This document shows positions 1 through 6,293 of a stretch of DNA of 9,346 bases, piece after piece; within the stretch, counting starts at the first letter, position 1; every line of letters begins with the position of its first letter. This stretch comes from Patescibacteria group bacterium (GTDB taxonomy: Bacteria > Patescibacteriota > Minisyncoccia > Phycocordibacterales > Phycocordibacteraceae): assembly GCA_018826405.1 (NCBI GenBank), contig JAHJZL010000069.1:1-9346 (forward strand). The letters are read 5' to 3'. The notes beneath the pieces are model-generated. The model made no database searches. It was not told where the DNA came from and saw nothing but the letters and a program-made list of their open reading frames with translations. The position numbers were made by a program, and so were the translations under genes.

Positions 1-159
1 CTAACTCCGCACGTACTCGCAAGCGAAGCAAAGCGCATTAGTACAGATGCGACAGTTTCTTCTCGTATGAGCTCTTTGGCTGCTGGCTTTGCGAATCCCG
101 ATGCAGCAAGCATTCTTGCAAAAGAGGCTATCCGTATAGCGCTGTCTCACGAAAAATAA
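1..159 (+). CDS. murG: MurG-like UDP-GlcNAc:lipid I glycosyltransferase, 3' end only
   Basis: This is the last 52 codons of a gene that begins before the window, in frame 1, ending in TAA at 157-159. The translated tail reads LTP-HVLASE near the start, then a short helix with R..M..LA, then a FANPDAASILAKEAI segment. That pattern is typical of the extreme C-terminus of MurG, where 'LTP..L', 'R..M...A' and 'PDAA..IA' occur in that order. MurG adds GlcNAc to lipid I on the inner face of the membrane to make lipid II for peptidoglycan. The gene stops one nucleotide before the gltX start, so the two are probably co-transcribed, and the envelope role matches the M23 peptidase two genes on. The catalytic region lies outside the window, so the family call rests on the tail alone. 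Another GT-B glycosyltransferase is possible. Confidence 0.6.
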   Translation, partial: LTPHVLASEAKRISTDATVSSRMSSLAAGFANPDAASILAKEAIRIALSHEK

Positions 160-160
160 T

Positions 161-1594
161 ATGTCTGTACGTACTCGATTTGCTCCAAGTCCAACTGGAT
201 TCTTACACGTAGGGAGCGCTCGCACCGCACTCTATGCTTGGCTCTTTGCCAAAAAGCATGGGGGACAGTTTGTGCTTCGTATTGAAGACACTGACAAGGC
301 GAGGGAAGTTGAAGGCGCTATTGGGCACTTGATGGAGTCTTTGAAGTGGCTGGGCATTCAATGGGACGAGAGTATTGATGTGGGAGGTCCGTATGAGCCG
401 TACCTGCAATCTGCACGCATTGATTCACACCAAGATTATGCACGGCGTCTTATCGATGCGGGCTTTGCGTATCCGGACCCCTACACTGCAGAAGAGGTTG
501 ATGAGTTTAGAAAGCAGGCAGAAGCTGAGAAGCGCCCGTTCCTATTCCGTGACCATCGTCCAGAACAGTTTGATGAATGGGATGGAACTAAACCGCTTCG
601 ATTCTGCGTACCAACTATTAAACGATATGAATGGGAGGATGTTGTTTTCGGAACACTTTCAGCAGGAGAGGAGGCCCTAGACGACTTTATTCTCATAAAA
701 GGTGACGGGTATCCGACCTACAACTTTGCGCATGTCATAGACGATATTGAAATGCGCATTACGCACGTTATGCGAGGACAGGAATTTATATCTTCAACTC
801 CTAAGTTCCTTTCTCTCTATGATGCGCTCGGAGAGACTCCTCCGATCTTTGCAACGCTCCCGCCTATTCTTGGAGACGAAGGTACCAAGAAACTTTCGAA
901 AAGAGATGGCGCTAAAGATATTCTTGAATACAAAGAAGAAGGATACTTGCCAGAGACAATGATTAACTTCCTAGCATTCCTTGGATGGAATCCTGGAGGC
1001 GAAAGAGAAATTTACACACGCAACGAGCTCGTTGCATCTTTTGAGCTTGAGCGTATCCAACGATCTGGCGCTCGCTTTGATGAAGGGAAGTTGTTGTTTA
1101 TGAACCGCGAACACATGCGGCTGTTGTCTGATGAAGCGTTCATAGAGCGAGGCGGGCTTCAGGCTCCGGATTCTATGAAGCTTCGGAAAGCAGTCCCGCT
1201 CTTGAAGGAACGCACTCACACCTTTGGCGAGGCTCGCACCATGCTAACTGGAGAGCTTTCGTGCCTATGGGAAGCCCCAAAACCCGCTAAAGAGCTCCTT
1301 ATTTCAAAAGAGCCAGCAGAGCGCACAGACCTTACAAAAACAGCTCTAGGGGCCGTTTTAGAGGCTCTGGGAGGTGCTCCAGAGACGCTCTCACCTGAAG
1401 AAGCGAAGTCTCTTCTCATGCCAATTGCAGACGCAGAGGAGGCACTCGGAAAGGGAGGGAGGGGAGGAGTGTTGTGGCCAACTCGCTACGCACTTTCTGG
1501 CCTTGAAAAATCTCCAGACCCATTCACTTTAGTTTCTATACTGGGTACAGCCGAATCTACTTCCCGAGTACGTACTGCACTTGCTATACTGTAG
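161..1594 (+). CDS. gltX: Glutamyl-tRNA synthetase (class I)
   Basis: This 477-residue protein charges tRNA with glutamate in the cytoplasm and has the usual length for a bacterial GluRS. The N-terminus carries RFAPSPTGFLHVGSAR (residues 6-21), with the HIGH-type signature at H16-V-G-S19. IEDTD follows near residue 42. The KMSKS-type loop is KLSKR at 244-248, followed by a typical GluRS segment ending NFLAFLGW. The C-terminal part is the helical anticodon-binding region and ends with the common LSG-x-E-x-S-P-x-PF pattern. The insert after FAYPDPYTAEE has no cysteines, so the zinc site of some GluRS proteins is absent. I cannot tell whether the enzyme is discriminating or also charges tRNA-Gln for GatCAB, which would be usual in this kind of organism. 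No SD is visible before the ATG. The gene starts one nucleotide after the upstream stop, which suggests operon transcription and coupling. Confidence 0.97.
   Translation: MSVRTRFAPSPTGFLHVGSARTALYAWLFAKKHGGQFVLRIEDTDKAREVEGAIGHLMESLKWLGIQWDESIDVGGPYEPYLQSARIDSHQDYARRLIDAGFAYPDPYTAEEVDEFRKQAEAEKRPFLFRDHRPEQFDEWDGTKPLRFCVPTIKRYEWEDVVFGTLSAGEEALDDFILIKGDGYPTYNFAHVIDDIEMRITHVMRGQEFISSTPKFLSLYDALGETPPIFATLPPILGDEGTKKLSKRDGAKDILEYKEEGYLPETMINFLAFLGWNPGGEREIYTRNELVASFELERIQRSGARFDEGKLLFMNREHMRLLSDEAFIERGGLQAPDSMKLRKAVPLLKERTHTFGEARTMLTGELSCLWEAPKPAKELLISKEPAERTDLTKTALGAVLEALGGAPETLSPEEAKSLLMPIADAEEALGKGGRGGVLWPTRYALSGLEKSPDPFTLVSILGTAESTSRVRTALAIL
1582..1590 (+). promoter_or_regulatory. Extended -10 promoter inside the end of gltX, for the M23 peptidase gene
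   Basis: TGC-TATACT is an extended -10 element (TGn at 1582-1584, hexamer 1585-1590). Seven nucleotides separate it from the ATG at 1598, so transcription would start at or within a base of the start codon. No convincing -35 is visible. It suggests that the peptidase gene can be transcribed as a leaderless mRNA independently of gltX. Confidence 0.5.
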
Positions 1595-1597
1595 CGG

Positions 1598-2935
1598 ATG
1601 TTGAAGTTCCGTTTATTCTTTCTTTCAGTATGTGTTCTTGGGCTCACTCTCTCTGGAGTTTCTGGAGAGGTTTTTGCGCAGAGCGTAGACGAAATTAAAT
1701 CGCAGATTGAAGAGCATAGCGGAAAAATTGAAGCACTCGAAAAAGAAATTAACGAGTACCAGAAGCAGCTGAATGTTGTATCTGGACAGAAGCAGACATT
1801 GCAATCTGCAATTAAGACGCTTGATATTTCAAGACAGCAAACGTCTACACAGATTAATCTGACTCAAAACAAGATCTCCTCAACAAATCTTAAGTTGGAG
1901 AAACTTTCATACGACATTGAAGACACGGAGCAGTTGATCGCATTGGACCAGCGCACGCTTGCTAAATCTATTCGAACTATGGCAGAGACGGGAGATGTCT
2001 CTTTAGTTGAGCAGGTATTTGCCGCAGACAACCTTACTGCTGCTTGGATCGCCATGGACGACGCTGCCGCAGTTAACGATGCATTGCGTGCAAACGTAGC
2101 GAACTTAAACGAAGCAAAGAGAGACCTTACGGGCCAGAAAGAAGATGTAAGCGTAAAGAAGAATGAGCTAACTTCCTTGCAGGGCGATTTATCAAACCAG
2201 AAAAAGTCTCTAGACGTTGCTAAGAGTGAAAAGGACAAGCTGCTCACGCAAACTAAAAATCAGGAAAGCACGTATCAGGCCCTCATAGCTACAAAGCGAG
2301 CGGAGCAGAAGATATTTGAATCTGCGCTCTCAAGCCTAGAAAATAGTCTTGCCTCTATTGGAAAGGGAGCAGCACCTACAGCACAAACTGGAGTGCTCGC
2401 GTGGCCATACTCTTCTACGTTTGCAGCTTCCTGTGTTGGGAAGTCGAGTGCACTTGGAAACACACGCTGCATTACGCAGTATTTTGGAAATACAGCCTTC
2501 GCAACAGCGAACGCCCAGATCTATAACGGCTCGGGGCACAATGCAATTGATATTGGAATGCCGTCTGGTACACCTGTTCTTTCTGCGCTTTCTGGAACTG
2601 TTACTGCAACAGGAAATACTGACTCAGTCCCTGGATGTTACTCGTTCGGAAAGTGGGTTGTTGTGAAGCACCCGAACGGACTCTCAACGCTTTATTCACA
2701 CCTCTCTTCAATTGCAGTTTCTGCTGGGCAAAGCGTAAGCACTGGCCAGTCCCTTGGGAACTCTGGTATGACGGGATACGCCACAGGTCCACACCTTCAC
2801 TTTGGAGTGTATGCATCTGCAGGTATTCAGATTATGACGCTTGCTCAGTACAGAGGCGCTACAACTCCGTGTGCAAACGCCACAATGCCTGTTGCTCCGA
2901 AAGATGCGTACTTGAATCCGATGTCGTATCTGTAG
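1598..2935 (+). CDS. Secreted coiled-coil M23 (LytM-type) peptidoglycan peptidase, EnvC-like
   Basis: This 445-residue exported protein has a signal peptide (basic start, hydrophobic residues 6-19, likely cut after VFA at 27). Residues about 28-250 are rich in Q, K, E, S and L and look like a long, interrupted coiled coil. A linker leads to a C-terminal LytM/M23 domain from about 300 to 410. All expected zinc and catalytic residues are present: H314 and D318 in GHNAID, H368 in LYSHLS, and H399/H401 in GPHLHFG. It is therefore likely an active endopeptidase that cleaves peptide cross-links, unlike EnvC, where the metal site is degenerate. Four cysteines in or near the domain could form disulfides outside the membrane. 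Coiled coil plus LytM is the layout of EnvC/NlpD-type cell-division factors, so a role in septal wall splitting is plausible but inferred. It follows gltX by 3 nt and has its own -10 element in the gltX end. Confidence 0.9.
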   Translation: MLKFRLFFLSVCVLGLTLSGVSGEVFAQSVDEIKSQIEEHSGKIEALEKEINEYQKQLNVVSGQKQTLQSAIKTLDISRQQTSTQINLTQNKISSTNLKLEKLSYDIEDTEQLIALDQRTLAKSIRTMAETGDVSLVEQVFAADNLTAAWIAMDDAAAVNDALRANVANLNEAKRDLTGQKEDVSVKKNELTSLQGDLSNQKKSLDVAKSEKDKLLTQTKNQESTYQALIATKRAEQKIFESALSSLENSLASIGKGAAPTAQTGVLAWPYSSTFAASCVGKSSALGNTRCITQYFGNTAFATANAQIYNGSGHNAIDIGMPSGTPVLSALSGTVTATGNTDSVPGCYSFGKWVVVKHPNGLSTLYSHLSSIAVSAGQSVSTGQSLGNSGMTGYATGPHLHFGVYASAGIQIMTLAQYRGATTPCANATMPVAPKDAYLNPMSYL

Positions 2936-2940
2936 AAGGA

Positions 2941-3579
2941 TTATTTAGAGTCTCTGATTCTCCACAGCACTCTTGAGGCCACGGTCCTGTGCGGGGACCA
3001 GCGTTTTGAGATGTCCTCAAGTTGATTTTGATGTACATCTTTCTCAAGCAGATACAGCGTCTCCATTGATCTACGCAGTCCTAAGTCTCCTACAGAGAAG
3101 ACATCTTCTCTGTAGAGAGCGAACATTAGAAACATTTCAGCAGTCCATCTCCCGATCCCCCAAACAGAAGAGAGTTCTGCAATGGCTTGCTCCTCATTAA
3201 TCTTCTTTAAATTCAGCAAGTTTAGTTTTCTTGAGAGTGTAGCCTCTGAAAGTTCTTTTAGCGTGCGCGCTTTGGCTGCTGATAGTCCCGCTTTGCGCAA
3301 CGTTGGCATTCTTAGTCTCTTAATAGCCTCAGGAGTTACTTCTCCCTTACACGCAAGCACGAGTCGGCTCCAGATAGTATCGGCGGCCTTTGTTGAGAGT
3401 TGCTGGCCAGTTACAGAGCTCGCAAGTTCTGCAAAGAGTGTATTTCCGGTCTTTCTTTTACGTGCGGTTTTCGTTTGCAGATACTCTGCATGGGGAAGGG
3501 CAGCGACGTATAAAATTGGGTCCACTTGTTTGAAGTGGAGTAGTGCCGCATCCACTGCCGACCCCTTTTTGACAGACAT
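2941..3579 (-). CDS. AlkA-like DNA-3-methyladenine glycosylase II (HhH-GPD)
   Basis: This is a base-excision repair glycosylase of about 212 residues that removes alkylated purines. The helix-hairpin-helix has G-I-G in LSSVWGIGRWTAEMF, followed by the GPD-type stretch FSVGDLGL. Its aspartate (residue 165 from this start, 167 from the longer one) is the expected catalytic base. ASSVTGQQLS near the N-terminus and the closing W-SPHRTVASRVLW both fit the AlkA/Mag family. The protein matches the compact Mag1-type core, without the extra N-terminal domain of E. coli AlkA. An ATG two codons upstream at 3585 would add MG. I prefer 3579 because it lies exactly 6 nt after a TATACT hexamer on this strand, whereas the 3585 ATG directly abuts that hexamer. 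The gene converges on the M23 gene with a 5-nt gap and diverges from the gene at 3601. Confidence 0.9.
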   Translation of the reverse strand: MSVKKGSAVDAALLHFKQVDPILYVAALPHAEYLQTKTARKRKTGNTLFAELASSVTGQQLSTKAADTIWSRLVLACKGEVTPEAIKRLRMPTLRKAGLSAAKARTLKELSEATLSRKLNLLNLKKINEEQAIAELSSVWGIGRWTAEMFLMFALYREDVFSVGDLGLRRSMETLYLLEKDVHQNQLEDISKRWSPHRTVASRVLWRIRDSK

Positions 3580-3585
3580 ACCCAT

Positions 3586-3593
3586 AGTATACT
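3586..3593. promoter_or_regulatory. Palindromic -10 shared by two divergent leaderless genes
   Basis: AGTATACT is self-complementary, so TATACT reads on both strands. On the + strand the hexamer is 3588-3593 and the ATG at 3601 follows after 7 nt. On the - strand it is 3591-3586 and the ATG at 3579 follows after 6 nt. Both spacings would put +1 on or next to the A of ATG. A TTGACA at 3569-3574 (+) lies only 13 nt from the + hexamer, too close for a standard -35, so it is probably incidental. The divergent starts are separated by only 21 nt. Confidence 0.55.
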
Positions 3594-3600
3594 GACTTCT

Positions 3601-3795
3601 ATGGTTAGATTCATCATTCTGCTCATTATTCTGGTCTTGGCGCTTTCATACTTTGGAATCTCCATACGGAATATTGTTGAGTCCCCAACAGGCGAGGACA
3701 ACTTTACCTTTGTCTGGGCACACATAAAGGAAGGCTGGGAGCTCTTAGTCCTGTGGATCGCAGGAATTATCCAATCGATAAAGCATATATTCTAA
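3601..3795 (+). CDS. Small membrane protein, 64 aa, unknown function
   Basis: The protein starts with a strongly hydrophobic segment (residues about 4-22, rich in I, L and V). A short polar stretch IRNIVESPTGEDNF follows, then an amphipathic to hydrophobic tail around 45-60 (WELLVLWIAGII). This suggests one or two membrane passes. The pattern FGIS-IR-IVESPTG-ENF followed by a tryptophan-rich tail is one I associate with short hypothetical proteins in Parcubacteria, but I know no assigned function. The ATG lies 7 nt after a TATACT hexamer and there is no SD, so a leaderless transcript is likely. The DUF3467 gene follows 2 nt after the stop codon, suggesting co-expression. Confidence 0.75.
   Translation: MVRFIILLIILVLALSYFGISIRNIVESPTGEDNFTFVWAHIKEGWELLVLWIAGIIQSIKHIF
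3786..3791 (+). promoter_or_regulatory. Possible -10 for the DUF3467 gene, inside the preceding gene
   Basis: TATATT ends 6 nt before the ATG at 3798, the spacing that places +1 on the start codon. The surrounding sequence is AT-rich, so chance is a real alternative. Weight comes mainly from the same spacing at other genes in the window. Confidence 0.35.
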
Positions 3796-3797
3796 AT

Positions 3798-4058
3798 ATG
3801 GAAGAGGAAGCAAAGCAGCAGAAGAAAATCTCTATTGTTTTACCTACAGATGCTAAGGCAGAGTTTGTGAACGCAACTCAAGTTACCGTATCTGACGACG
3901 CTGTTTTGATCCAGTTTGCCTATGTGCGCCCAAACTCAGAAACAGGGCAATTGGTCTCAGAAATTGCACTTTCCCCTAAACACGCCATTGAATTTAGCAG
4001 AGCCCTGGATGCGACAATAAAGCAGCATTTTACCCGTCACTTAACAGACCAAGCGTAG
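3798..4058 (+). CDS. DUF3467 family protein
   Basis: This is an 86-residue soluble protein with no signal peptide or membrane segment. After a charged N-terminus (MEEEAKQQKK), residues about 18-80 carry the DUF3467 pattern: a 'F-NA-QVTVSDDAVLIQFAYV-P' strand region, then 'LVSEIALSPKHAIEFSRAL' leading to a C-terminal helix. I know no established function for the family. The frame is open upstream, with a possible ATG at 3753, but that would overlap the 64-aa gene by more than 40 nt. The 3798 ATG, 2 nt after that gene's stop and 6 nt after a TATATT hexamer, is the better start. The two genes probably act as one unit. Confidence 0.82.
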   Translation: MEEEAKQQKKISIVLPTDAKAEFVNATQVTVSDDAVLIQFAYVRPNSETGQLVSEIALSPKHAIEFSRALDATIKQHFTRHLTDQA

Positions 4059-4060
4059 CG

Positions 4061-4074
4061 TAAGTGCTCACTTA
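4061..4074. repeat. Short inverted repeat just after the DUF3467 gene
   Basis: TAAGTG-CT-CACTTA is a perfect 6-bp inverted repeat with a 2-nt centre, starting 3 nt after the stop codon. It has no following T-run and the centre is too short for an efficient terminator loop. An operator half-site pair or a weak 3'-end structure are both possible. Confidence 0.3.
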
Positions 4075-4100
4075 TGAACGCTTCATCTTTAATTCATGAG
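4074..4100. promoter_or_regulatory. TTCATGA / CTTCATC motif pair before the 78-aa secreted protein gene
   Basis: ATGAACGCTTCAT at 4074-4086 is an inverted repeat ATGAA-n3-TTCAT and contains CTTCATC (4081-4087). TTCATGA follows at 4093-4099. The same words recur before the genes at 4531 and 6333. The pair lies just upstream of a TATAGT hexamer, in the usual place for an activator or repressor site. The protein that would bind is unknown. Confidence 0.35.
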
Positions 4101-4108
4101 GTCTTCTA

Positions 4109-4114
4109 TATAGT
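4109..4114 (+). promoter_or_regulatory. Probable -10 (TATAGT) for the 78-aa secreted protein gene
   Basis: TATAGT differs from TATAAT at one position. It would start transcription near 4121 and give a leader of about 31 nt. The leader begins with the 13-nt palindrome GGATTATTAATCC (4121-4133). No clear -35 or SD is seen. This gene and the one at 7416 are the only ones here with an evident leader. Confidence 0.4.
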
Positions 4115-4151
4115 GACAAAGGATTATTAATCCTAAAACACAACTAACTAT

Positions 4152-4388
4152 ATGAAGACAACTTTCCTAGGAATGGTAGCACTAGCTGCAATCATCGCAG
4201 TCCCAAGCCTCTCGCTTGCGGCGACATTCGCATATGTAAATCAGTCAGGCGAGGTTATGACTACAGAAGCAGCATCAGCAAATGAGGCGCTTATGACAGC
4301 TCCTAATCTTGGAACACACAGTGGCGTTATGCTTATTAACAGTTCTACTGACTCTGAAGTAGTTGGAGATCGCGTTAACGGAGTGTAA
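4152..4388 (+). CDS. Small exported protein, 78 aa, unknown function
   Basis: The N-terminus is a clear signal peptide: MKT, a hydrophobic run to about residue 20, and an SLA-A type cleavage site near residues 23-24. That leaves a mature protein of about 55 residues beginning TFAYVNQSGEV. The 'FAYVN-SGEV' strand, the alanine-rich 'A-SANEAL-TAPN' helix and 'HSGVMLI' resemble short exported hypothetical proteins I associate with Parcubacteria. No function is known to me. There are no cysteines and no lipobox. It has its own promoter region upstream and a perfect 17-bp hairpin 23 nt after the stop, so it is probably a single-gene unit. A small, separately transcribed exported protein may be abundant, which is inference. 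Confidence 0.75.
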   Translation: MKTTFLGMVALAAIIAVPSLSLAATFAYVNQSGEVMTTEAASANEALMTAPNLGTHSGVMLINSSTDSEVVGDRVNGV

Positions 4389-4410
4389 TCACTTTGATTC
4401 AAAAGTAGCA

Positions 4411-4448
4411 ACAAGGTCCTCCTGCAAACTCTTGCAGGAGGACCTTGT
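4411..4448 (+). terminator. Perfect 17-bp hairpin after the 78-aa gene, terminator-like
   Basis: The arm at 4411-4427 (starting ACAAGGTCC) pairs perfectly with 4432-4448 around the 4-nt loop ACTC. The stem is GC-rich in the middle. No T-run follows (CTGTTAGCTC), so it is not a textbook intrinsic terminator. It may instead protect the mRNA 3' end or act with a factor. Its position between two separately promoted genes favours a 3'-end role. Confidence 0.65.
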
Positions 4449-4461
4449 CTGTTAGCTCTTC

Positions 4462-4475
4462 ATCTTCATGAAGAT
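4462..4475. promoter_or_regulatory. 14-bp perfect palindrome with TTCATGAA core, before the 284-aa secreted protein gene
   Basis: ATCTTCATGAAGAT is fully self-complementary and is directly preceded by another CTTCATC (4458-4464). It lies about 55 nt upstream of the gene start, in a spacer without coding sequence. A dimeric regulator site is the simplest reading. The TTCATGAA core recurs at 6294-6301. Confidence 0.4.
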
Positions 4476-4512
4476 TACGCGACATTTATCACTATACGTA
4501 AAGAGTATTACT

Positions 4513-4521
4513 TGTTAGACT
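4513..4521 (+). promoter_or_regulatory. Possible extended -10 for the 284-aa secreted protein gene
   Basis: TGT-TAGACT fits an extended -10 (TGn plus a hexamer with two mismatches to TATAAT). It ends 9 nt before the ATG at 4531 and would give a leader of only 2-3 nt. TATACG at 4493-4498 is an alternative. Confidence 0.3.
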
Positions 4522-4530
4522 TACTTACCT

Positions 4531-5385
4531 ATGACTACGATCTTTTCTCGCGCACGAGGCGCCACACTCATTCTATTTTTTATCGCCAGTATCGGATTCA
4601 TTCCGTCTGCAGCACACGCTGCAGAGGATGACCTCGGCTGTTTATTAATTACAAGCACTCCTAGAGGCTACGAGGTCTTTGACGGAGAAAAGGATATAGA
4701 AATTCGTTCAGGAGAGCGAGTTATCCTTGCGTGGATTGGTATTAACGCAGCCTCAGGAGAAGACCGAGCAGGAACTCCAATCTCTACGGTTGGTCTTAAA
4801 GTTCTTAGAGCTGAAGGAAGCGGCTCTTACGATTTCAACTTTAAGAATGGCTCGGAAGAAGTAACCTGTACTGCGAATCTAAATCTTGCAGGGCAAGAAC
4901 CTACAAGCACAACGAACACATCAAGTGTTGATTCTGATGCAGGTGTTCTCTCTTTAAGTTCTATTCCGCTTCTTTCAGGAGGCACTGCAGCGCGAGGAGC
5001 TTCAGTTCCAGTTGCATACATTAAGGTAGAGAACACGAGCAACGAAGCTGCTAAGATCAATGGCTTCACACTCGCTCAAAACGGTACAGCAAGTACTGAC
5101 GTTGTTATCGGATTCGCCACAAACGATGACAAGGGTGGCTCACGATCAACTATTGGAGGCGGCGAGAATGATTCAGTATTTGATGGCAGAGAGGCATTCG
5201 TTCCTCTCTCAGCGGTTATCAACGCGAAGTCATTCCGCATCTTTACCCTTAAAAGTATTTTGAGTGCTAACTCAAGCGGGGAAGCAGGGAAGACACTTAA
5301 GCTTGATGTTAACTCAGTAGATTCTGGAGCTGACGTATACGGCTTCTTCCCTATACGAGGCACAACCTGGACTCTTGGCTTCTAG
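4531..5385 (+). CDS. Exported surface protein with a recurrent CPR beta-rich C-terminal domain
   Basis: The 284-residue protein has a signal peptide (arginines at 7 and 9, hydrophobic 11-24, likely cut after AHA at 28-30). Residues about 35-118 look like an Ig-like beta domain: LGCLL, STPRGYEVFDGEKDIEIRSG, a VILAWIGINA strand, and VTCTA, with two cysteines that could form a disulfide. A Ser/Thr-rich linker (about 120-145) follows. Residues about 160-284 carry a pattern I recognise from surface and peptidoglycan-binding proteins of Parcubacteria: YIKVEN, GFTLAQNGTAS, V-GFATNDDKGGSRS, a RIFTLK strand, and the closing FPIRGTTWTLGF. Function is unknown; adhesion or wall association is inference. 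There is no membrane anchor, lipobox or sortase signal. The stop codon lies in a 6-bp inverted repeat at 5375-5389. Confidence 0.75.
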   Translation: MTTIFSRARGATLILFFIASIGFIPSAAHAAEDDLGCLLITSTPRGYEVFDGEKDIEIRSGERVILAWIGINAASGEDRAGTPISTVGLKVLRAEGSGSYDFNFKNGSEEVTCTANLNLAGQEPTSTTNTSSVDSDAGVLSLSSIPLLSGGTAARGASVPVAYIKVENTSNEAAKINGFTLAQNGTASTDVVIGFATNDDKGGSRSTIGGGENDSVFDGREAFVPLSAVINAKSFRIFTLKSILSANSSGEAGKTLKLDVNSVDSGADVYGFFPIRGTTWTLGF

Positions 5386-5389
5386 CCAA
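5375..5389. repeat. 6-bp inverted repeat over the stop codon of the surface-protein gene
   Basis: TTGGCT and AGCCAA flank the 3-nt loop TCT and include the TAG stop at 5383-5385. No T-run follows. It is a weak hairpin that may mark the mRNA end. Confidence 0.3.
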
Positions 5390-5406
5390 ACACCCAGTAT
5401 CTGCGG

Positions 5407-5412
5407 TAGAAT
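5407..5412 (+). promoter_or_regulatory. Possible -10 (TAGAAT) for trhO
   Basis: TAGAAT differs from TATAAT at one position and ends 9 nt before the ATG at 5422, predicting a leader of about 2-3 nt. No -35 match and no SD are visible. Confidence 0.4.
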
Positions 5413-5421
5413 CAGGGCCAC

Positions 5422-6291
5422 ATGACTCATCAAGTGCTTCTGTTCTACAAATATGTAGCAATTCAAGATCCCGACCTGCTTAAAGAGCAGCTTCGGGATC
5501 TTGCTGCTGCACATACCTTAACAGGTCGCATTCTTGTTGCTACAGAGGGAATTAACGGCACCGTTGAGGGGGAACTAGAGAACACAGAGCAATTTGCTTC
5601 TGCCCTTCTTTCATATTCTGCTTTTGCAGATATGGGGGTTAAGAGAAGCACAGGTACTGGAAACTCCTTTCCGAAACTTTCAGTTAAAGTGCGAGACGAA
5701 ATTGTTGGAACACACTTTGACAAGAAAATTGATCCAACTAAGAGAACTGGCAAACGATTGTCTGCAGAAGAACTTCGTACATGGTACGAAGAGCAACGTG
5801 ATTTCGTTGTCGTAGACATGCGCAATGATTACGAATTTAAGTCAGGGCACTTCAAAGATTCCGTTAACCCTGAGCTAGGAAATTCTCGAGATCTTCCTAA
5901 GGCTCTCCCTAAACTTGAATCTCTTAAGAACAAGACCGTACTCACGGTATGCACCGGAGGTATTCGCTGCGAGAAAATGTCTGCGTTCCTGCTCGAACAT
6001 GGCTTTGAGGATGTATACCAACTAGATAACGGTATTCACGGATACATGGAGAAGTTTCCTGGAAAGGATTTTGAAGGAGCGTTGTATACCTTCGATAATC
6101 GAAAAACAATGGACTTTGGAGGAGACCGCAATGTTGTTGGCTCTTGCTATCTCTGTTCAGTACCTACAGAGCTGTATGTGAACTGCAAAAATGATTTCTG
6201 TCATTTGCATTTTCTTGCGTGTGAGAATTGCCAATCTGAAAACGGAACAGCCTGCTCAGAAGCCTGCGCAACGACTGTCGCCACCACATAA
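5422..6291 (+). CDS. trhO: tRNA uridine(34) hydroxylase, rhodanese-fold (TrhO/YceA family)
   Basis: TrhO makes 5-hydroxyuridine at wobble position 34 using oxygen, the first step toward uridine-5-oxyacetic acid in tRNAs that read fourfold codon boxes. The N-terminal part (residues 5-100) shows LLFYKYV, GRILVATEGINGT and a K-L-SVKVRDEIV stretch typical of the family's ferredoxin-like region. The rhodanese domain (about 115-220) has VVDMRNDYEFKSGHF and the active-site loop CTGGIRCEK at 177-185, with C177 and C183 present. The C-terminus (about 238-284) is cysteine-rich (GSCYLC, NCKNDFC, ACENC, ACSEAC) and probably binds zinc. At 289 residues it is shorter than E. coli YceA at about 350. It has no tRNA-modification partner in the window. 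The rhodanese fold could suggest sulfur transfer, but the motif set fits TrhO. Confidence 0.93.
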   Translation: MTHQVLLFYKYVAIQDPDLLKEQLRDLAAAHTLTGRILVATEGINGTVEGELENTEQFASALLSYSAFADMGVKRSTGTGNSFPKLSVKVRDEIVGTHFDKKIDPTKRTGKRLSAEELRTWYEEQRDFVVVDMRNDYEFKSGHFKDSVNPELGNSRDLPKALPKLESLKNKTVLTVCTGGIRCEKMSAFLLEHGFEDVYQLDNGIHGYMEKFPGKDFEGALYTFDNRKTMDFGGDRNVVGSCYLCSVPTELYVNCKNDFCHLHFLACENCQSENGTACSEACATTVATT

Positions 6292-6293
6292 GT

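Noticed and set aside
1449..1468. G-run stretch in gltX as a G-quadruplex regulator
   Set aside because: The G-rich stretch has only three runs of three or more Gs plus a GG, and it encodes a glycine-rich loop common near this point in GluRS.
3569..3574. TTGACA as a -35 for the gene at 3601
   Set aside because: The spacer to TATACT is only 13 nt, and the sequence encodes the start of the glycosylase on the other strand.
3182..3595. 137-codon + strand ORF opposite the glycosylase
   Set aside because: It is a mirror frame of a clearly recognised AlkA-type gene.
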